64,000 nucleotides of DNA from Sipunculus nudus (GCA_026874595.1 CM049311.1:35507176-35571175), one strand, 5' to 3'; shown: positions 48,260 through 60,789, counted from the stretch's first letter. Numbers and translations are program-made. Notes: generated from the sequence alone by a model not told the origin.

Positions 48260-48966
48260 TTTGTTTCACAAACGTCTCTGCAAAGAACTACTGCTCTATG
48301 CTGGTGGAGAAATACAAAACGCCGGTATAAAGACTGCAGGTTACCCCCACGCTAGGTAACCCCCCCCCCCCCCGTAATCTGAATCGAAACCTCATGGGAG
48401 TCTGATCATTTTTTTTTTCGCTAATTAAACCATATGATAAATTCTAAAGCCTTTAACTCTTGACATTTTGATAAAGTACGTGAAAGGTATGGAATTAAAA
48501 ATCCTGAATCACTCTATGAAAAATAAGTTTGGCGCAAAATGCTAACTATATTTTTATTAGACTCGTCACCAACGCACTTGACACGTTAAATGCAAACATG
48601 AGATATACAAACATTCAACCTTATCTGACAAAACCAGAAGCAAATTATGATTTTAAGTAGGTAAACATCAAGAAACATCTTTATTGAGGGGTTACTCTGA
48701 AAACGTAAGGGGGGGGGGGGGGAATCTAACATCGATTTCAAGTTGCCTCCGAAGGCTCATCTGAAATCGATTTCAGATTACCCCAGGGTTATATCTGACA
48801 AGAAGTAATCTGAAATTCATTCAACTAGGATCCAGCTATAACATATCGAAACTCGCACGCCCAGGATATTGTGCAACATACTGTTACCATCGGGGTTTTA
48901 ACAGAGGTGTTGCAGCCATCTTGAACGCAGTATTAACAAGTGGGAATGATGTAGAGCCGACATGTG
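48260..48966 (+). pseudogene. Lectin D exon 2: cysteine module split by an insertion
   Basis: Acceptor TTTGTTTCAG and donor TGTG|GTAAGT are intact. The two ends encode CFTNVSAKNYC and GYCATYCYHRGF...EPTC in register with copies A and C. Between about 48325 and 48825 lies extra DNA beginning near a C(14) tract and containing a G(14) tract. Its ends carry related GTAATCTGAA motifs in inverted order, suggesting a small inverted-repeat element. Confidence 0.6.
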
Positions 48967-49350
48967 GTAAGTCACCTTCAACTATTAAAATATCGAACGG
49001 AATGATCATTGTTTACCGTCATTTTAGAAAATAAAACAGCTCCACCGTAAGTTGACTTGTTTTCTAATGTCCGTTTCACAGTTCTTCTTTTTTTTATTTT
49101 TATATTATCTAACCACAATTTTGTTAAATGTAGCATATAATCATAGAGTATAATATTTGCTGTCTTAGTTAAAAAATAAAAAAAAGACTAATGAAAGAAC
49201 CAATGTAATGTACAAGAAATGTATCATCAATTTATCATAATTTCAAATTTACATGTGACAATTACCCCCGAAACAATCACGCCTACCGCCTTGGAAATCA
49301 CCACAATCACCCTGATTCTAAACTACCCCGATTACGTCATTAAATTGTAG

Positions 49351-49548
49351 AATGTCCCGAGGGGTTTCATCACCAGTTTCATATGGGTGAGAGCAAAAAA
49401 TCTTCATGCTACTTCTTTGAGCTGGATCGGGTGTTTACGATATATGCTGCCAAGATAAGTTGTCAAGGAAAAGGGTCACATCTCATCAGCATTGAAAGTG
49501 AAGCGGAAAACAGGCATCTCTCCTACGTCACGCCTCTTAAGTACAAAG
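49351..49548 (+). pseudogene. Lectin D exon 3: CTLD first half, intact
   Basis: 198 nt, phase 1 at both ends (TAAATTGTAG acceptor, AAAG|GTAAGC donor). It encodes ECPEGF, SSCYFFELD, ISCQGKG, HLISIESEAENRHL and KYK. It has no lesion of its own. Confidence 0.75.
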
Positions 49549-49842
49549 GTAAGCTATTAAGTGAGGCCAAATAAAGTAAAAGGTATGTTTCTGAGGCACC
49601 GTTTTCATAAATCAATGAGAGCGGGCGATGTTTTAACATTTTCATATAGGTTTTAGATAAAAATATCATATGATATAGAGAAATCATGATAAAAGCAGAA
49701 ATGGACTAGATTTGGTGTTTGGTATATGCACCAATTCAAGAATTACTTTTTTTATAATTTGAAATAATTCTCGTACCATATCATTTTTTTCTCCGAGTCC
49801 GTTGAATATAAAATTTTTGGGTGTGGCCTTACTCTCTTTTAA

Positions 49843-50111
49843 TCATCCATCTCAGGAAAATGTTCTGGTTGTCAGCCAAGCAACGTAAAAGTCGCTCAAT
49901 TCTTGGCCTGAGTGGTGAAGACAAAATGAAGGGATGGGTGTGGGAGGCAACCGGTCAGAGAATGGTGTACGAAAACTGGAGCGAACGATCAAAGAAAGGC
50001 ATGTGGAATGGACCGTACGCCATAGTCTCTGTCTGGGATTACGAGTGGGCCCCGTCGCCGGACATTTTGCATCATGGTTTTGTATGTGAAAAGAAAGTGA
50101 CTTGTTTTTAG
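49843..50111 (+). pseudogene. Lectin D exon 4: CTLD second half, acceptor lost
   Basis: In register with copy C: RKMFWLSAKQR, GWVWEATGQ, VYENWSERS, VSVWDYEWAP, HHGFVCEKKVTCF, TAG. The two bases before the exon are AA instead of AG, and the cysteine of VCVWD is S. Both changes argue that this copy no longer makes the family protein. Confidence 0.8.
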
Positions 50112-51422
50112 AATCCATCGAACCCAAAGTTTTTCTGAAATAAAATGGAAAGTGTCCTGGGATAAGAATTCACAGGGTTGCTCAGATCAACGTTTTGGAT
50201 TTGGAAAGATATCGATATAATTGAAAATATAAAACAATTGCATGAACAGACTGCACAAAACAATAAACCGTACATCAATTTTTGTAAATTAAAATTGTGT
50301 ATATTATGCCTAATATGGGGGAGATGGACCCAATGCTTGAGTGAATTGCATTCGTTGATATATATGACTCCGTTTTAAGTAACTGTAATATATATCGTTA
50401 AATACAATCATACTTGTAACCAAGAAAGGTTTTTCTGCAACAGTTTAAATTTCTTCAATGCAGACGGTCGTATATCTAAGGCTTTTGCGAATCTGTGCGA
50501 CTCTGAAGGCGTTTGTAATAATTAAGAAATAAATATAAATTTCAGCGCGCATGTATTGAAATTTTATGAGCAATGGTTGATCAAGTAAATATGGCCTACT
50601 ACTTGTACCAAATATGTCACCTATATACGCGCCTTACCGTTCTAGCTCCAGTATCTGACAAAAACAGCTGCTTTCTCAATATGAAGGCATCTTGACCCCG
50701 CATCAAATTGCTCTTTGCAGTGGCCCACTATCTTGCGTGTCCATTTTCCATGTGATTATCATATGTAAAGTTTAGGCATAAAAAAGGTTGGTATTCCAGA
50801 CGTTCCGACATTTCTTTAAATAAAATAAAATAATTAACTTCGTTAATTTTTCTTTTTTTTTTATAACGTGTATATTTTTAGCAAAACAACTGTGTTATCG
50901 TCATATCGTCTTCTGGTCATATGAAGCTTGTGTGTGTGTGTGTGTGTGTGTGTGTTTCTAAAGGTCATAAACATATAACAGATATTGTCCCTCCCGCTCT
51001 GATTTATAATAAACAAAAAGTATGATCAAAATCATTTTTCTTTAATGCTAACGAACTACATTGCCATATACCTATGGATGTATCAATGCTAAATCTCAGT
51101 CTCGTAAATGTTCCTTTACGATAAAACCCAGACATGTCTGGCCCGACGTTAGATAAACCTAATAGCACGGGGTGGTGTAATATGCATGGAGCATTTCATT
51201 CAGAACGGAGACTGGGCCCTGGTGTGATTATAGCTGGTGCAAAGTGTGACGTCACAGGCATAACTTAGAAATGATTTAAATCTAACAATACGTGTTTTTA
51301 TTTTACCCTGAAAATTTAGGGCTGACAGTGTCAGAAATGCTAAGCTTTTGATGAGATCTAGATTTTTTGGTCACAAGGGATTTCCATGTCTGACGTCTCT
51401 GCTGAGCTGACAGTGCTCATAG
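50112..51422. other. No gene seen after lectin D
   Basis: AT-rich flank with a (TG)n microsatellite at 50930-50955. AATAAA-type signals (for example 50139) could serve the 3' end of lectin D. Confidence 0.4.
50930..50955. repeat. (TG)n microsatellite
   Basis: About 13 TG units. Confidence 0.9.
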
Positions 51423-52483
51423 ATGTGATAGTTTTTTTTTAAATCGCACGTTTTTGTAGAAAAATTAATAGATTTTTTTTTCTCCAGAAATAAGTTTAGT
51501 TTATGTAAAATCTACATTAATATTTGTTTTCATAGGCAAGTGTTATATAATAATAATATAATGAGTTTGGAATACGTTTGCTTGACCTCTATAAGCACAT
51601 CCGACCATAAATAATATTTTCCATCTAAACATCTTATCCTATATAACAATAAGCCTTTGGAAAATATAATTTTACTAGTTCTATCAAACAACCCTTAACC
51701 AGGATAGATAAAACAATATTCTGTCTTGAAATGAGTATTCTGGCTGAAAATCATACCTTTATATCCTCGACAAAACTCGCAGTATTAAGTTTTGTTTGCA
51801 CGTCGCAATACAACCAATATCTAGTCTGCAATGGAATTATCTACTGACATGTGCGCCTACAGGAACACAATATGACTTTCGGATGTAGACTTTATATTGG
51901 ATAAAAAATAAATATGATCGGCATGGTATAGTGTACATAAAGATATGATAGTTTAAGTGTATAGATGTGACAGTTTTTGAACAAATCGCATTTTTTTTGT
52001 AGAAAAATTAATAGATTTATTTTCTCTCCAGGAATTGGGTTTAGTTTATGTAAAATCTACATTAATATTTGTTTTCATAGGCAAGTGTTAAATGATAATA
52101 TAATGAGTTTGGATTACGTTTGCTTGACCTCTATAAGCACATCCGACCATAAATAATATTTTCCATCTAAACATCTTATCCTATATAACAATATGCTTTT
52201 GGAAAATATAATTTTACTAGTTCTATCAAACAACCTCCAACCCGGATAGATAAAACAATATTCGGTCTTGAAATGAGTATTTTGGCTGAAAATCATACCT
52301 TTATAAGCTCGAAAAAACTCTCAGTATTAAGTTTTGTTTGCACGTCGCAAAACAACAATTATCTAGTCTGCAATGGATTTATCTACTGACATGTGCGCCT
52401 ACAGGAACACAATATGGCTGTCAGATGTAGACTTGATATTGGATAAAAAATAAATATGATTGGCATGGTATAGTGTATATAAA
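51423..52483. repeat. Tandem duplication, unit of about 541 bp, two copies
   Basis: 51423-51964 and 51965-52483 share nearly all sequence, from ATAGATGTGA through GGCAAGTGTTA, CACATCCGACCATAAATAAT and GCACGTCGCAA to GGCATGGTATAGTGTA. No coding frame is conserved. Confidence 0.9.
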
Positions 52484-52674
52484 TTTAAAAATTATATAAC
52501 TACCCAAGTATACATATCTAACTTTCAAACGTGTAGGTGATATAGCTAGTGTTAAAGCTCCGTTTCAATTCAAACCCAATCTTTACCTTCAATTGACACA
52601 ATGCAGGTATTTCAAACTAATACACGATTTGTGACAGAAATATAGCACATATATACGTTTCACTGAGAAAATGG

Positions 52675-53345
52675 TTCTAGAAGAAACCATGGTTCTAAAT
52701 AGAACCATGTGGGTGGAACCATGTGGTTCCTTAAAAGAACTATCAAGAACCCTTTTTTTCTATATATATTATTGACTGTGGGACCCATTTCAAGTAAAGT
52801 ACAACTAAGGTATTATATAGTATTCAGAATAGGTATATAATTAAGCCAGCCTCAGATATATAAAACTTTTTAATTAACTCAAAAATGAAGAAATCGAACC
52901 AAGGTCTATTGTTCTTATTATATATTAAATAGTTTCATTTCCACAATATAAATCCTATTCTCTGCATAGCTAGGGAGATGATTACATTGACCATGACTGC
53001 TAAAAAAGTGGGCGATGTATAACCCAATTCTCCAGTATTGACGCCCATTGCTAAATCGAGATTAAAAATACACTAACTTTCCCTAGACCTGCCTTATTAT
53101 GAAGCTTCCTTAGTTGCAGTTTTGATATTTTGTTTTTTTTATTGGTATCTGTACACCATAAACGGACTTTGTCACATAATAGTTGACCCGTGGCTTGGAC
53201 AATAAGGACGCATTTTTATCTACACTCTAGGGTTTTTTTAGAGTGGAGCCAGTGTTCGAACCCTTAAGAGGTTCGAGGTAGAACCTTCTAGTCAGGGTTC
53301 TACATGGAACCCTCTCCGGGGGTTCTTTGGGGGAACCCTAACACT
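52675..53345. repeat. GGTTCT/AGAACC-rich blocks
   Basis: Two clusters (52684-52755 and 53228-53345) of GGTTCT and its reverse complement AGAACC form many short palindromes, for example GGTTCTAAATAGAACC. The pattern suggests a foldback-type interspersed repeat; no protein frame. Confidence 0.5.
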
Positions 53346-53389
53346 ATGAGAACCTGGCTATCACAAAGGGGAGGTCTGTGACAATTTTC

Positions 53390-53683
53390 ATCACTCCTGG
53401 TCACTGCCACGCAACAGGTAATTAGCAGTGATGGGGAGTGACTAAACTGTTCACAGACTATCACTGTGTGACCAGCAGTGATAGTTGAGCAGCCCCGGGG
53501 TTCAGTTGATGGGGTGTGACCAATTGATAATTTGATGTGACCAGGAGTGACCGACAGTGATGCTGAGTGAACATAGTTACTCCACCAGACACTAGCTTGA
53601 TGAGAGATGATAATGACTGACCACCAGTAATCCTTGTTGGTGGATGATTGACAGGTAGTGTCCAAGAGTGACCAGGAGTGCAT
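53390..53683. repeat. GTGACCAGNAGTGA motif cluster with inverted ends
   Basis: ATCACTCCTGGTCACT (53390-53405) is the near reverse complement of AGTGACCAGGAGTGCAT (53667-53683). Between them the motif recurs at 53468, 53540 and 53615 with variation. The 143-codon minus-strand frame across it is repeat-encoded. Confidence 0.5.
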
Positions 53684-54074
53684 CTTTGTGGTAAGTACTA
53701 CTATTAAGCCAAAAGCACAGAAGTAAATCATGGTTTATTAATCAACTCTGGACCCAGTTTCATGTTAATAGAAATTTATTTGTACAACTGTTAATTTATC
53801 TGTTATTTTCTTATTATGTAGCCAGTAGGATTCAAAAACTAAACCTTACAGTTACATGCCTTTGAATAAATTTTGAACAAACAATGGAGAATGAATCTTG
53901 ACGGTCAAATCTTTAGCAATTTAGGCTGTTTGTAAACCTGAAACCTGAGAAACAGCATGTACTTTTTACCCGAAATTTTGGAATATTAAACCCGTAAGGA
54001 GAGGAGATATCTCTCTGTTATGTAATGCAAAAACAAACACATTCTAGTTCTCATTCTTCCTGGGATAAATGAGA

Positions 54075-54132
54075 ATTCCAGTCTCTCCAGGGAGGATTGA
54101 GAATTCTCATTTTTCTTTGGAGAGACTGGAAT
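54075..54132. repeat. Perfect 15-bp hairpin
   Basis: ATTCCAGTCTCTCCA (54075-54089) and TGGAGAGACTGGAAT (54118-54132) are exact reverse complements with a 28-nt loop. GAGAATTC motifs recur on both sides out to about 54180. Confidence 0.8.
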
Positions 54133-56434
54133 ACAGTTTTGAAATACAAACCCTGGAAAAATTAGAATTCTCATTAATCCTGGAAGGAACAGGAGTCATT
54201 CCATGCCAGATTTGAACTCTTTATTTTAACATTTGAAAAATTTCTTCTCGCATCTAAGTTTTGACTTTAAAGAAAATGAAGCTACACAAAAATCAAATTC
54301 TCTTTATAAGATAAGATGCATACTATTGCAAGTTGGAAAAGGTATGAAATTATCAATTTTTATTATTCTTTATTAATATTTTGTGTCATTGATTACATTT
54401 TAAATGGTAAATACAGGTTCTTGCCACAGAATAAAAATAAAATTACATTCTACTTTAAAGGCCCGTAATCGTTTCATTAGATGCTACAAAGAATGTAATG
54501 ATATGCTGTTTAGGTGTTTTTTTATTATATGAACATTCTCTTCCTATCGAAGGATATCACTTACAATAATGTAGTCTATAGTGTAAATGGAGGAGAAAAA
54601 CCACTGGCTGGCACAGTTTGAAGTCCATTTATGCAGGCAAGCTTGATTCAGCCGTATGGTCATTAGCACTGTCTTATATAACCATCTCCACTATACCAGC
54701 TAATATACACTATTGAGGCTGTAATTAATTGTTGGTATGCTGCAAGGAAGATTAAATGAAAAACCTGACGTTTATTCATAGGCCTAAATGAAAGGCCATA
54801 CATGTGTAGCTTTGCCCTAAATTATTATGCCACGCTCCCTTTGCTACCCCGTTTTCTGTTGTGAGACTAAGGACAAGGACCTGACTGCACCTCTTATAAT
54901 AATGGTTTTGAAGATACTCTATCCTTTTTTTATGAAGTAAAATAATTATTTCAATCAAGACTCTTTCTATACATTTTTCGTACTTTTTAATACTCTTTTT
55001 TATATTAGCAATGACTTTTTTTCTGCGATCTTGGTGATGTTATACTGTATCGCAGATTATATGGAATATATATATATATATATATATATATACTTTCATC
55101 CCTAAAGCTTTTTTATAAGTATCGCATGTGGGAAAATTGTACAAAAATTGCACTATTTGGCGTTGAATGTACTTTAATTTCATACTCCGACAATTTTATA
55201 CTTTTTTCGTGTAAGATTTTATAAATTTTCCATTAAATCTTGAGTGGCAGCACTGAACATAAAATACCTATTTATAGATTATCTACTTAACTTGGCCAAT
55301 ATATATGTTATATGGAGTAAATGTCAAGATATATAGATAAATTTATGAGATTTATTAGATTATTAGGATGTAAGTACATTTAGTTAGTTACATATAGATT
55401 TAATATCAAATTTAACAAAAGTAGTTCTTGAAACGGCAATAAATACTTCTGCTGTAAAGTTCCGCTGAAAAAAATGCTTTGATAAGACCAGGTACACCAT
55501 CTAAATATATGTCGGTCATAGGGGGAAGGTAATGTAATAATTCTGGCTTCTGCATGTTCATCTTAAACGGACAGCTGCAACTACATGGTCTGGTATATTC
55601 TAGTTAGTTATTAAAAAAAGGCACTACCTATACTTAAATACCTTTTAAATTGATGGATAAACTACATTAGTTTGAGTGGGCATTGACATCAAAATGTGTA
55701 ATCACAATGACTGTATCGCATGTTTGCCATCGTTTCTTCAAAATGGTAAAGACGTAAATCATCGTGTGCCATGATTAACAACTTAGGGTAAGGGATAACC
55801 CTGAAATACAAAAGCGGTAATTTCTTTCTACAGGAATAAGGGTTTTCGTAAAAACTTGTTTTAAAGCACAACTCATTTCAGTTAACCGATTTTTACATGG
55901 TTTCATTTGATTATTTGACCATGAAAACCTAGGTTTAGACACAATGTTCGACCAATTATCATGGTTAGTTTTTCATATATTGAGAAGAATAGCGGCTCTA
56001 ATTTACATATCAAAATTAAAATATGGACTTGACCGTTGTTAATATGGTTTCATTTGTATCTTTGGCCACGAATCTTCCCCAATGGGAAGCAAGCTCTAGG
56101 TGGTACCCAATGAAAACATCTCTAAGCACAGCTTTATAGGAAATTTTAAAAATGAAGTATCGAAAACAAAGATTAAATATCTTATATAAATGGGTTGCTT
56201 ATACCTCAAATTATAATGCACATGTAAATTGTATGTATTACACTGCCTCAGGAAAGGTCTTTTTTGTTATATAGGCTATGAAATTAAAACTAAAACATTC
56301 ACGATATTAACTTAAAACGGACGTGTTTCGTCGCCACAGAATCAGATCTAAATCTGTCTGAACACATTCTGATACATGTGCTCTTCTCTGTTTTCACTTT
56401 CACAATTTCCAAAGATGCTGCGTCTTTGTGTTGA
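54133..56434. other. No gene seen
   Basis: AT-rich DNA with an (AT)n run at 55067-55092. No supported exon. The 3' end of the hAT element presumably lies in the last few hundred bases, but I could not find its terminal repeat. Confidence 0.4.
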
Positions 56435-58566
56435 CTAATTTGCGAATTCTCTGGCAGGTTCGTTGATATTAGTTGTGTCCAACAGTTCTTTGTTTAAATT
56501 GCATATGCATACACTGTTCAACCTCACCTGGCCCATTCTGCTGCGGAGCCAGGTTTTTAATCTTCGAAGAGTCGAGAATGTACGTTCGTTTTCGCAAGAC
56601 GTCACGGGAGAAACAAGAAGAAGCTTCATCAGAATGAATACCTGGGAAAACAAGTCCCTTACTTCTGAAGTCATCTCACGGTAGGCAGTCTTGGCTTCTT
56701 GGAAGGTTTCTGTTTTTGTTGTGCTTTTGAACATTTTCAGCTGTATGGAAAGCTGTGATATGTCTAACTCCGGATATGATTCTACCGTAACATTGACATC
56801 CCCTGTGGTGATCATACGTTCTAATTCCTTGTACGTAAACAGGCCAGATTGGTTTTCCTCACATCTAGATTTCAAAGCAGCGATAAAAAAATCTAGGAAC
56901 TGGACATACTGCACTCTGTAATATTCTTCACCACTCGCAGATTGGTAATGTGCTGCCGGTCCAGAATAACGTTTTGGGGGTTGTCATCTTCTTGGTACTG
57001 CAATATCTCTCAGCTCATAATCCTTACATTTCTCAGTTGCCTCTTGGAATATATCAGTAAATATTTTTTCTTCCGTACGCCAGCTCTGAATTTCTGCAAT
57101 AGTCACATGAACAGCAGACATTAATCCTGAAACATTAGCAGACTCTGCCAGCAGGGCACTGTTTAGCTGTTCCAGAATCGCTATAGGCTTCAGTGCCATC
57201 ATCAATCCAAGTAGCGTTCCTCCTTTTTGAAACGTGTCAAGCAGACCATTGGCTTTGGTTGCCACCTCAGCAATGGTAGATAGTGATAATTCTTCCAGAC
57301 AATGAATGATGGTCTGGTAGTGTATAAGAGCAGCATTAATTGGCCAAAAACGACAAAGCCATCGTGTTGGACAAAGTGTTCGAATACAGCCTGCTTTAGA
57401 TGGGATGTCAGTGTCGCTATTACCTTCAGATATTTCCTCAAACCTTGCCTTATGCTTTCCAGATCTTTTCAGCATAACCCCAAGCTCATGAACCCACTGA
57501 ACTGAATCCCTGATAAGCGGACATGCATTGATTGATTGTTGTATAACTAAGTTTACAATATGTGAGCTGCAATGTAGAAAGAGTGCCAAGGGTTGTCTCT
57601 CCTTAACTTTGGCCTGGCAGCCTGAGTATTTTCCACTCATATTTGCGGCTCCATCGTAGGTTTGAGCCCGGAGATCATCAAGAGACAGATTTAATCTAGT
57701 GATCACATCATGAATCATATTAGCAATGGTCTCTCCAGTTGTTTCTGGTACCTGGTACAAGCCAAAGAAATCTTCATGAATGTTGAGTTCCTGGTCCACA
57801 TGACGGAAGCAGATTGATTCCTGCTCTTTTCCCGTTATATCTTGTGTGCCGTCAACCATGACTCAAAAACTGCCATGTTTCTTAACGGTAGCAGCTACGT
57901 CTCTGATGATGTTATGACTAAATGAATCCATCATGTCTGTTTGAGCTAATGGAGAAGTAAAAGCAGTTGTTCTTTTGAGATAAGAACTCAGTATGGGATC
58001 ATCATTAGCCCGCGATTTCAGCAGTTGCATGAAATTGCCTTCACTCTCGAGATGCCCACGAAAGGCTAATCCCTGACGTAACGAATATTCTAACTGAGGT
58101 GAATAATTTCAGCAAACAAGCTCTTGCTTCCTCTTGTTTCCTCTCGTGTGATTCATCGAGTAGGGCAGTGAAAGATGGATTCTTTATGGCACTTAACTGA
58201 TATACTGCTTGTTGGTGTGTCTCAGAGTTATGATGAGCTTGGAAACGTTCAGGCTTTTCCAGTTGTCAAAGCCAGCTGACAGAAATGCAGGTTCTTGCGC
58301 TTTTGCTAGTTTCAGAAGTCCCAAAGATTAAGCCTTTGAACATATGAACCACAAAACCCTCTTTATTTCAGGTACATAATGTAGCCATGGGTATTATGAG
58401 AACCATTTTTGCTAGAAAAATATTTTCTGAGACTTTTTTGTCTGTACGGAATGCATGATTCATGGGGCTGATAAGGTTCCTGATACTGTATCATTGGTGC
58501 CTTCTCACTTCCACCGATATTTGTTGCAGTTGGATCCTTTTTAGAGTTTGTGCATGGCGTTGCCAT
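56435..58566 (-). pseudogene. hAT transposase relic (ZMYM1/TTF-type-like), nearly readable
   Basis: Open parts are 58566-58363 (MATPCTNSKK...YRQKSLRKYFSSK), 57859-56984 and 56914-56435. The last two share one frame and are split only by a TGA near 56976, where related proteins have a basic run. Another TGA precedes MVDGTQDI. At least two frame changes lie between 58340 and 58080, where EPAFLSAGFDNWKS, LKLFTS and GLAFRGHLESEGNF fall in different frames. Core motifs are YDGAANMSGKYSG, CPTRWLCRF and the C-terminal dimerisation motif NERTFSTLRRLKTWLRSRM. The protein cut and joined transposon DNA in the nucleus; this copy is inactive. A domesticated host gene is unlikely given the stops. Confidence 0.8.
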
Positions 58567-60464
58567 GGTGTCTTCTGTCCCTCATCTGACTTTTCTGTTT
58601 CGGCTTTAGATTTGCATGAGTGTCCTCTTGCATAGAGCGGCTCCCCTGATCTTGATCCAAGTCTTTGCTAGAAACTTTGAAGAAATGTTTTATGCTGGTG
58701 ATCTTGGCTCTTTTTGCCACGTTCAGCCATTCTATGTGTTACAGCGTCTTTACAAAAGCACTCATTTCTCGCACAAAAATCAGGTTCTGTACCCGTGAAT
58801 TAGAGTATTCACTGAAAAAGCATGTGCTGTTTATCGTTCGCTCCTCAAAGCAAGTAATTGAATGGTCTTCATCCACACCCAGGTTAAGGTTTTTATCGGT
58901 TTGGTATATTCAGAAATATTGTTTCTCGTGGCCCTCGTGAAATATCCACACATATTTAAACAACTTTGAATTATTAGCTGTTCCACATTTCTGAATGCAC
59001 ATTGCTTAAATATATGTGTTGTAATATTTGACCAATGCTAAGGGTACACATTCTCCTTATATGAAAATAAATAACATCAGGTAAAATAGGCTTCACTCAC
59101 CTCTGACAATCAGATGGACTTCATAAACTTAACCAAACAAAACTAATGCCGGTACTTCACTGTAAGTTACTGCCCTGTAAATTCAAGGAAAAGTAACCAG
59201 GTGTTGTCAGATTGTCGCAGATCAAAAAAGTGTTGGTCGAGAACAGCAAGGCAATAAATGAGGAATATACAAGATATGAGGTTTGGCCACGCATTACACA
59301 TCTCTCTGTTATAATGAATATTCTCTTCAAATGGTTATATTGATGTAATATTAATAAACATGGCATACTCCTGGAACCTTTTCCCATATCACAAATTCTA
59401 GTTGGACATAAAGAGGTATATTTGTGCATAAATTGCAATAGTCTAGCTAGTAAATACATTTAATAATTAATTTCCAGTGTGTAAACTTGGGGGGGGGGGG
59501 GAGGATTACATTGATCATCCCCCCCCTCGGCTGAAAAGTGGGGGGATATATACATCCCCTCCCGCCACCCCCACCCCCCTGTATTGACGCCCCTGTGGGT
59601 GTCTAAAATAATATATACTGGCGACTATTTACATAAAGTTTAAAATCATTATTGATTAAGCTGAACTCCGCAATTTCTCTTTTAGTTCCTCCACATAAGC
59701 TGAGGAATCGGGGGGCACTTTTTGATCCAGTGGGGGCGCAGGGGGGCTCAAAATACTTGCAATACTATCACTTAAGATACACTTATTTCAGCCTCCAGTC
59801 CAGGTGAAAGCGTGTCCAGTGCTAAACACCGCAGTTTGCTAGCCCCACATTAGCCACGCAGTAGCTGAGCCCCCAGTATCAATTACACCACTTGTTGTGT
59901 ATTCAGTCGTTACCCTGCCCTGCTTGCCTGTGTACTGTGTACTCAGTGGTTCTGTGTCCAGTTGACCAAGTAGCATTCTTTGACCTTCCAAGCGGCAACA
60001 TTGATCCCATGAATTCAGTTACCGTATTAGGAATGGCACATCAGCAGATCACTAACTTCTTACAAAAAAGGAAGGTGTAACATAGTTGAAGTACCCTTTA
60101 ATTGTAAGATCCAGAAGCTATAATGCCGTAAATTCAATTAATTCCTGTTGTGAATCCTGTTCTGTATAATTTATAACTAATGTGTGCCCATTTGATTTTT
60201 ATTATAGATAGTTTGAAATGAGAAATAACACATTTCTTCAGGTTTTAATTTTCCACTGGTGTAAAATAAGAGATGAGATAAGTTGGGAAGTCTAGATCTC
60301 GAATGTGACAGTCAGTTAGTGAAGTGCACATTTTTCTTCGGTTTTGGAGAATTTGGCCTAATTTTGAATTCTCAGAAAATACTAGTTTATTCCCTAAATG
60401 ACAATATCTCGAGATGTTTTAAATCAATGATTAAAATCATGATTTAAATCAGCTTAAAAAATCA
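58567..60464. other. No gene seen
   Basis: Contains the C/G-rich repeat at 59485-59594 and short frames without motifs. The hAT element's 5' terminal repeat was not found. Confidence 0.4.
59485..59594 (-). repeat. Second copy of the CAGGGGCGTCAATAC repeat
   Basis: Reverse orientation to 33254-33338; shares the CAGGGGCGTCAATAC end, an ATATATCCCC segment and GATGATCAATGTAAT. Several C or G runs make it unstable-looking. Confidence 0.6.
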
Positions 60465-60760
60465 TGATTTTTTAGCTCAGCTGATTATATATAAGTCATC
60501 TGAGCTTTAATCGTGGTCCATTGTCCGTCGGTAGTCCGTCCGTTAGACTGGCACGTTTGAAACCATAAGACCTACAAATCCTAAATTCAGCATAATGTTA
60601 GATGTCCCCAAGATCTCCTTCAAAGCCGAAAACTGGATCCCTGCGACTTTGTTCCTTTGAGAAATTAAGGAAAACCTGATTTTCTTAAATTAAAAACATA
60701 TTTTTCAAACTTCAAGGCTGCTTAATATCAAAACCACTCTTCTATTTTTCTTCATATTTA
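60465..60760 (-). mobile_element. Third copy of the hairpin-ended repeat (partial)
   Basis: Starts with the hairpin AGCTCAGCTGA...TCATCTGAGCT (60475-60507) and a GTCCGTC-rich tract, as at the ends of 28490-29290 and 44110-46335 but on the other strand. The body matches the 335-bp units poorly, so it is a diverged or related family. Confidence 0.5.
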
Positions 60761-60789
60761 CCATAAATGTGCTAATGTGATTGAGTTGT

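Larger units (their letters stand above)
47433..50111 (+). pseudogene. Lectin D: C-type lectin gene copy with insertion and lost splice site
   Basis: Exons are 47433-47481 (signal peptide MSFALWDFLACAFLAA), 48260-48966 (cysteine module, interrupted), 49351-49548 (CTLD first half) and 49843-50111 (CTLD second half). Exon 2 reads CFTNVSAKNYCSMLVE, meets TAA near 48328 and is split by about 0.5 kb of inserted sequence. It resumes near 48826 with YNISKLARPGYC and ends EPTC. The acceptor of exon 4 should be AG at 49841-49842 but is AA. The nearest downstream AG (49853-49854) would shift the frame. The VCVWD cysteine is S (VSVWD). Exon 3 is intact. The 3' LTR of a retrotransposon ends 75 bp before the ATG. 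Introns are short (778, 384 and 294 nt). Confidence 0.75.

Noticed and set aside
53300-53731. 143-codon minus-strand open frame
   Set aside because: It lies over the GTGACCAGNAGTGA repeat cluster, so its length comes from repeats; no domain or splice context.
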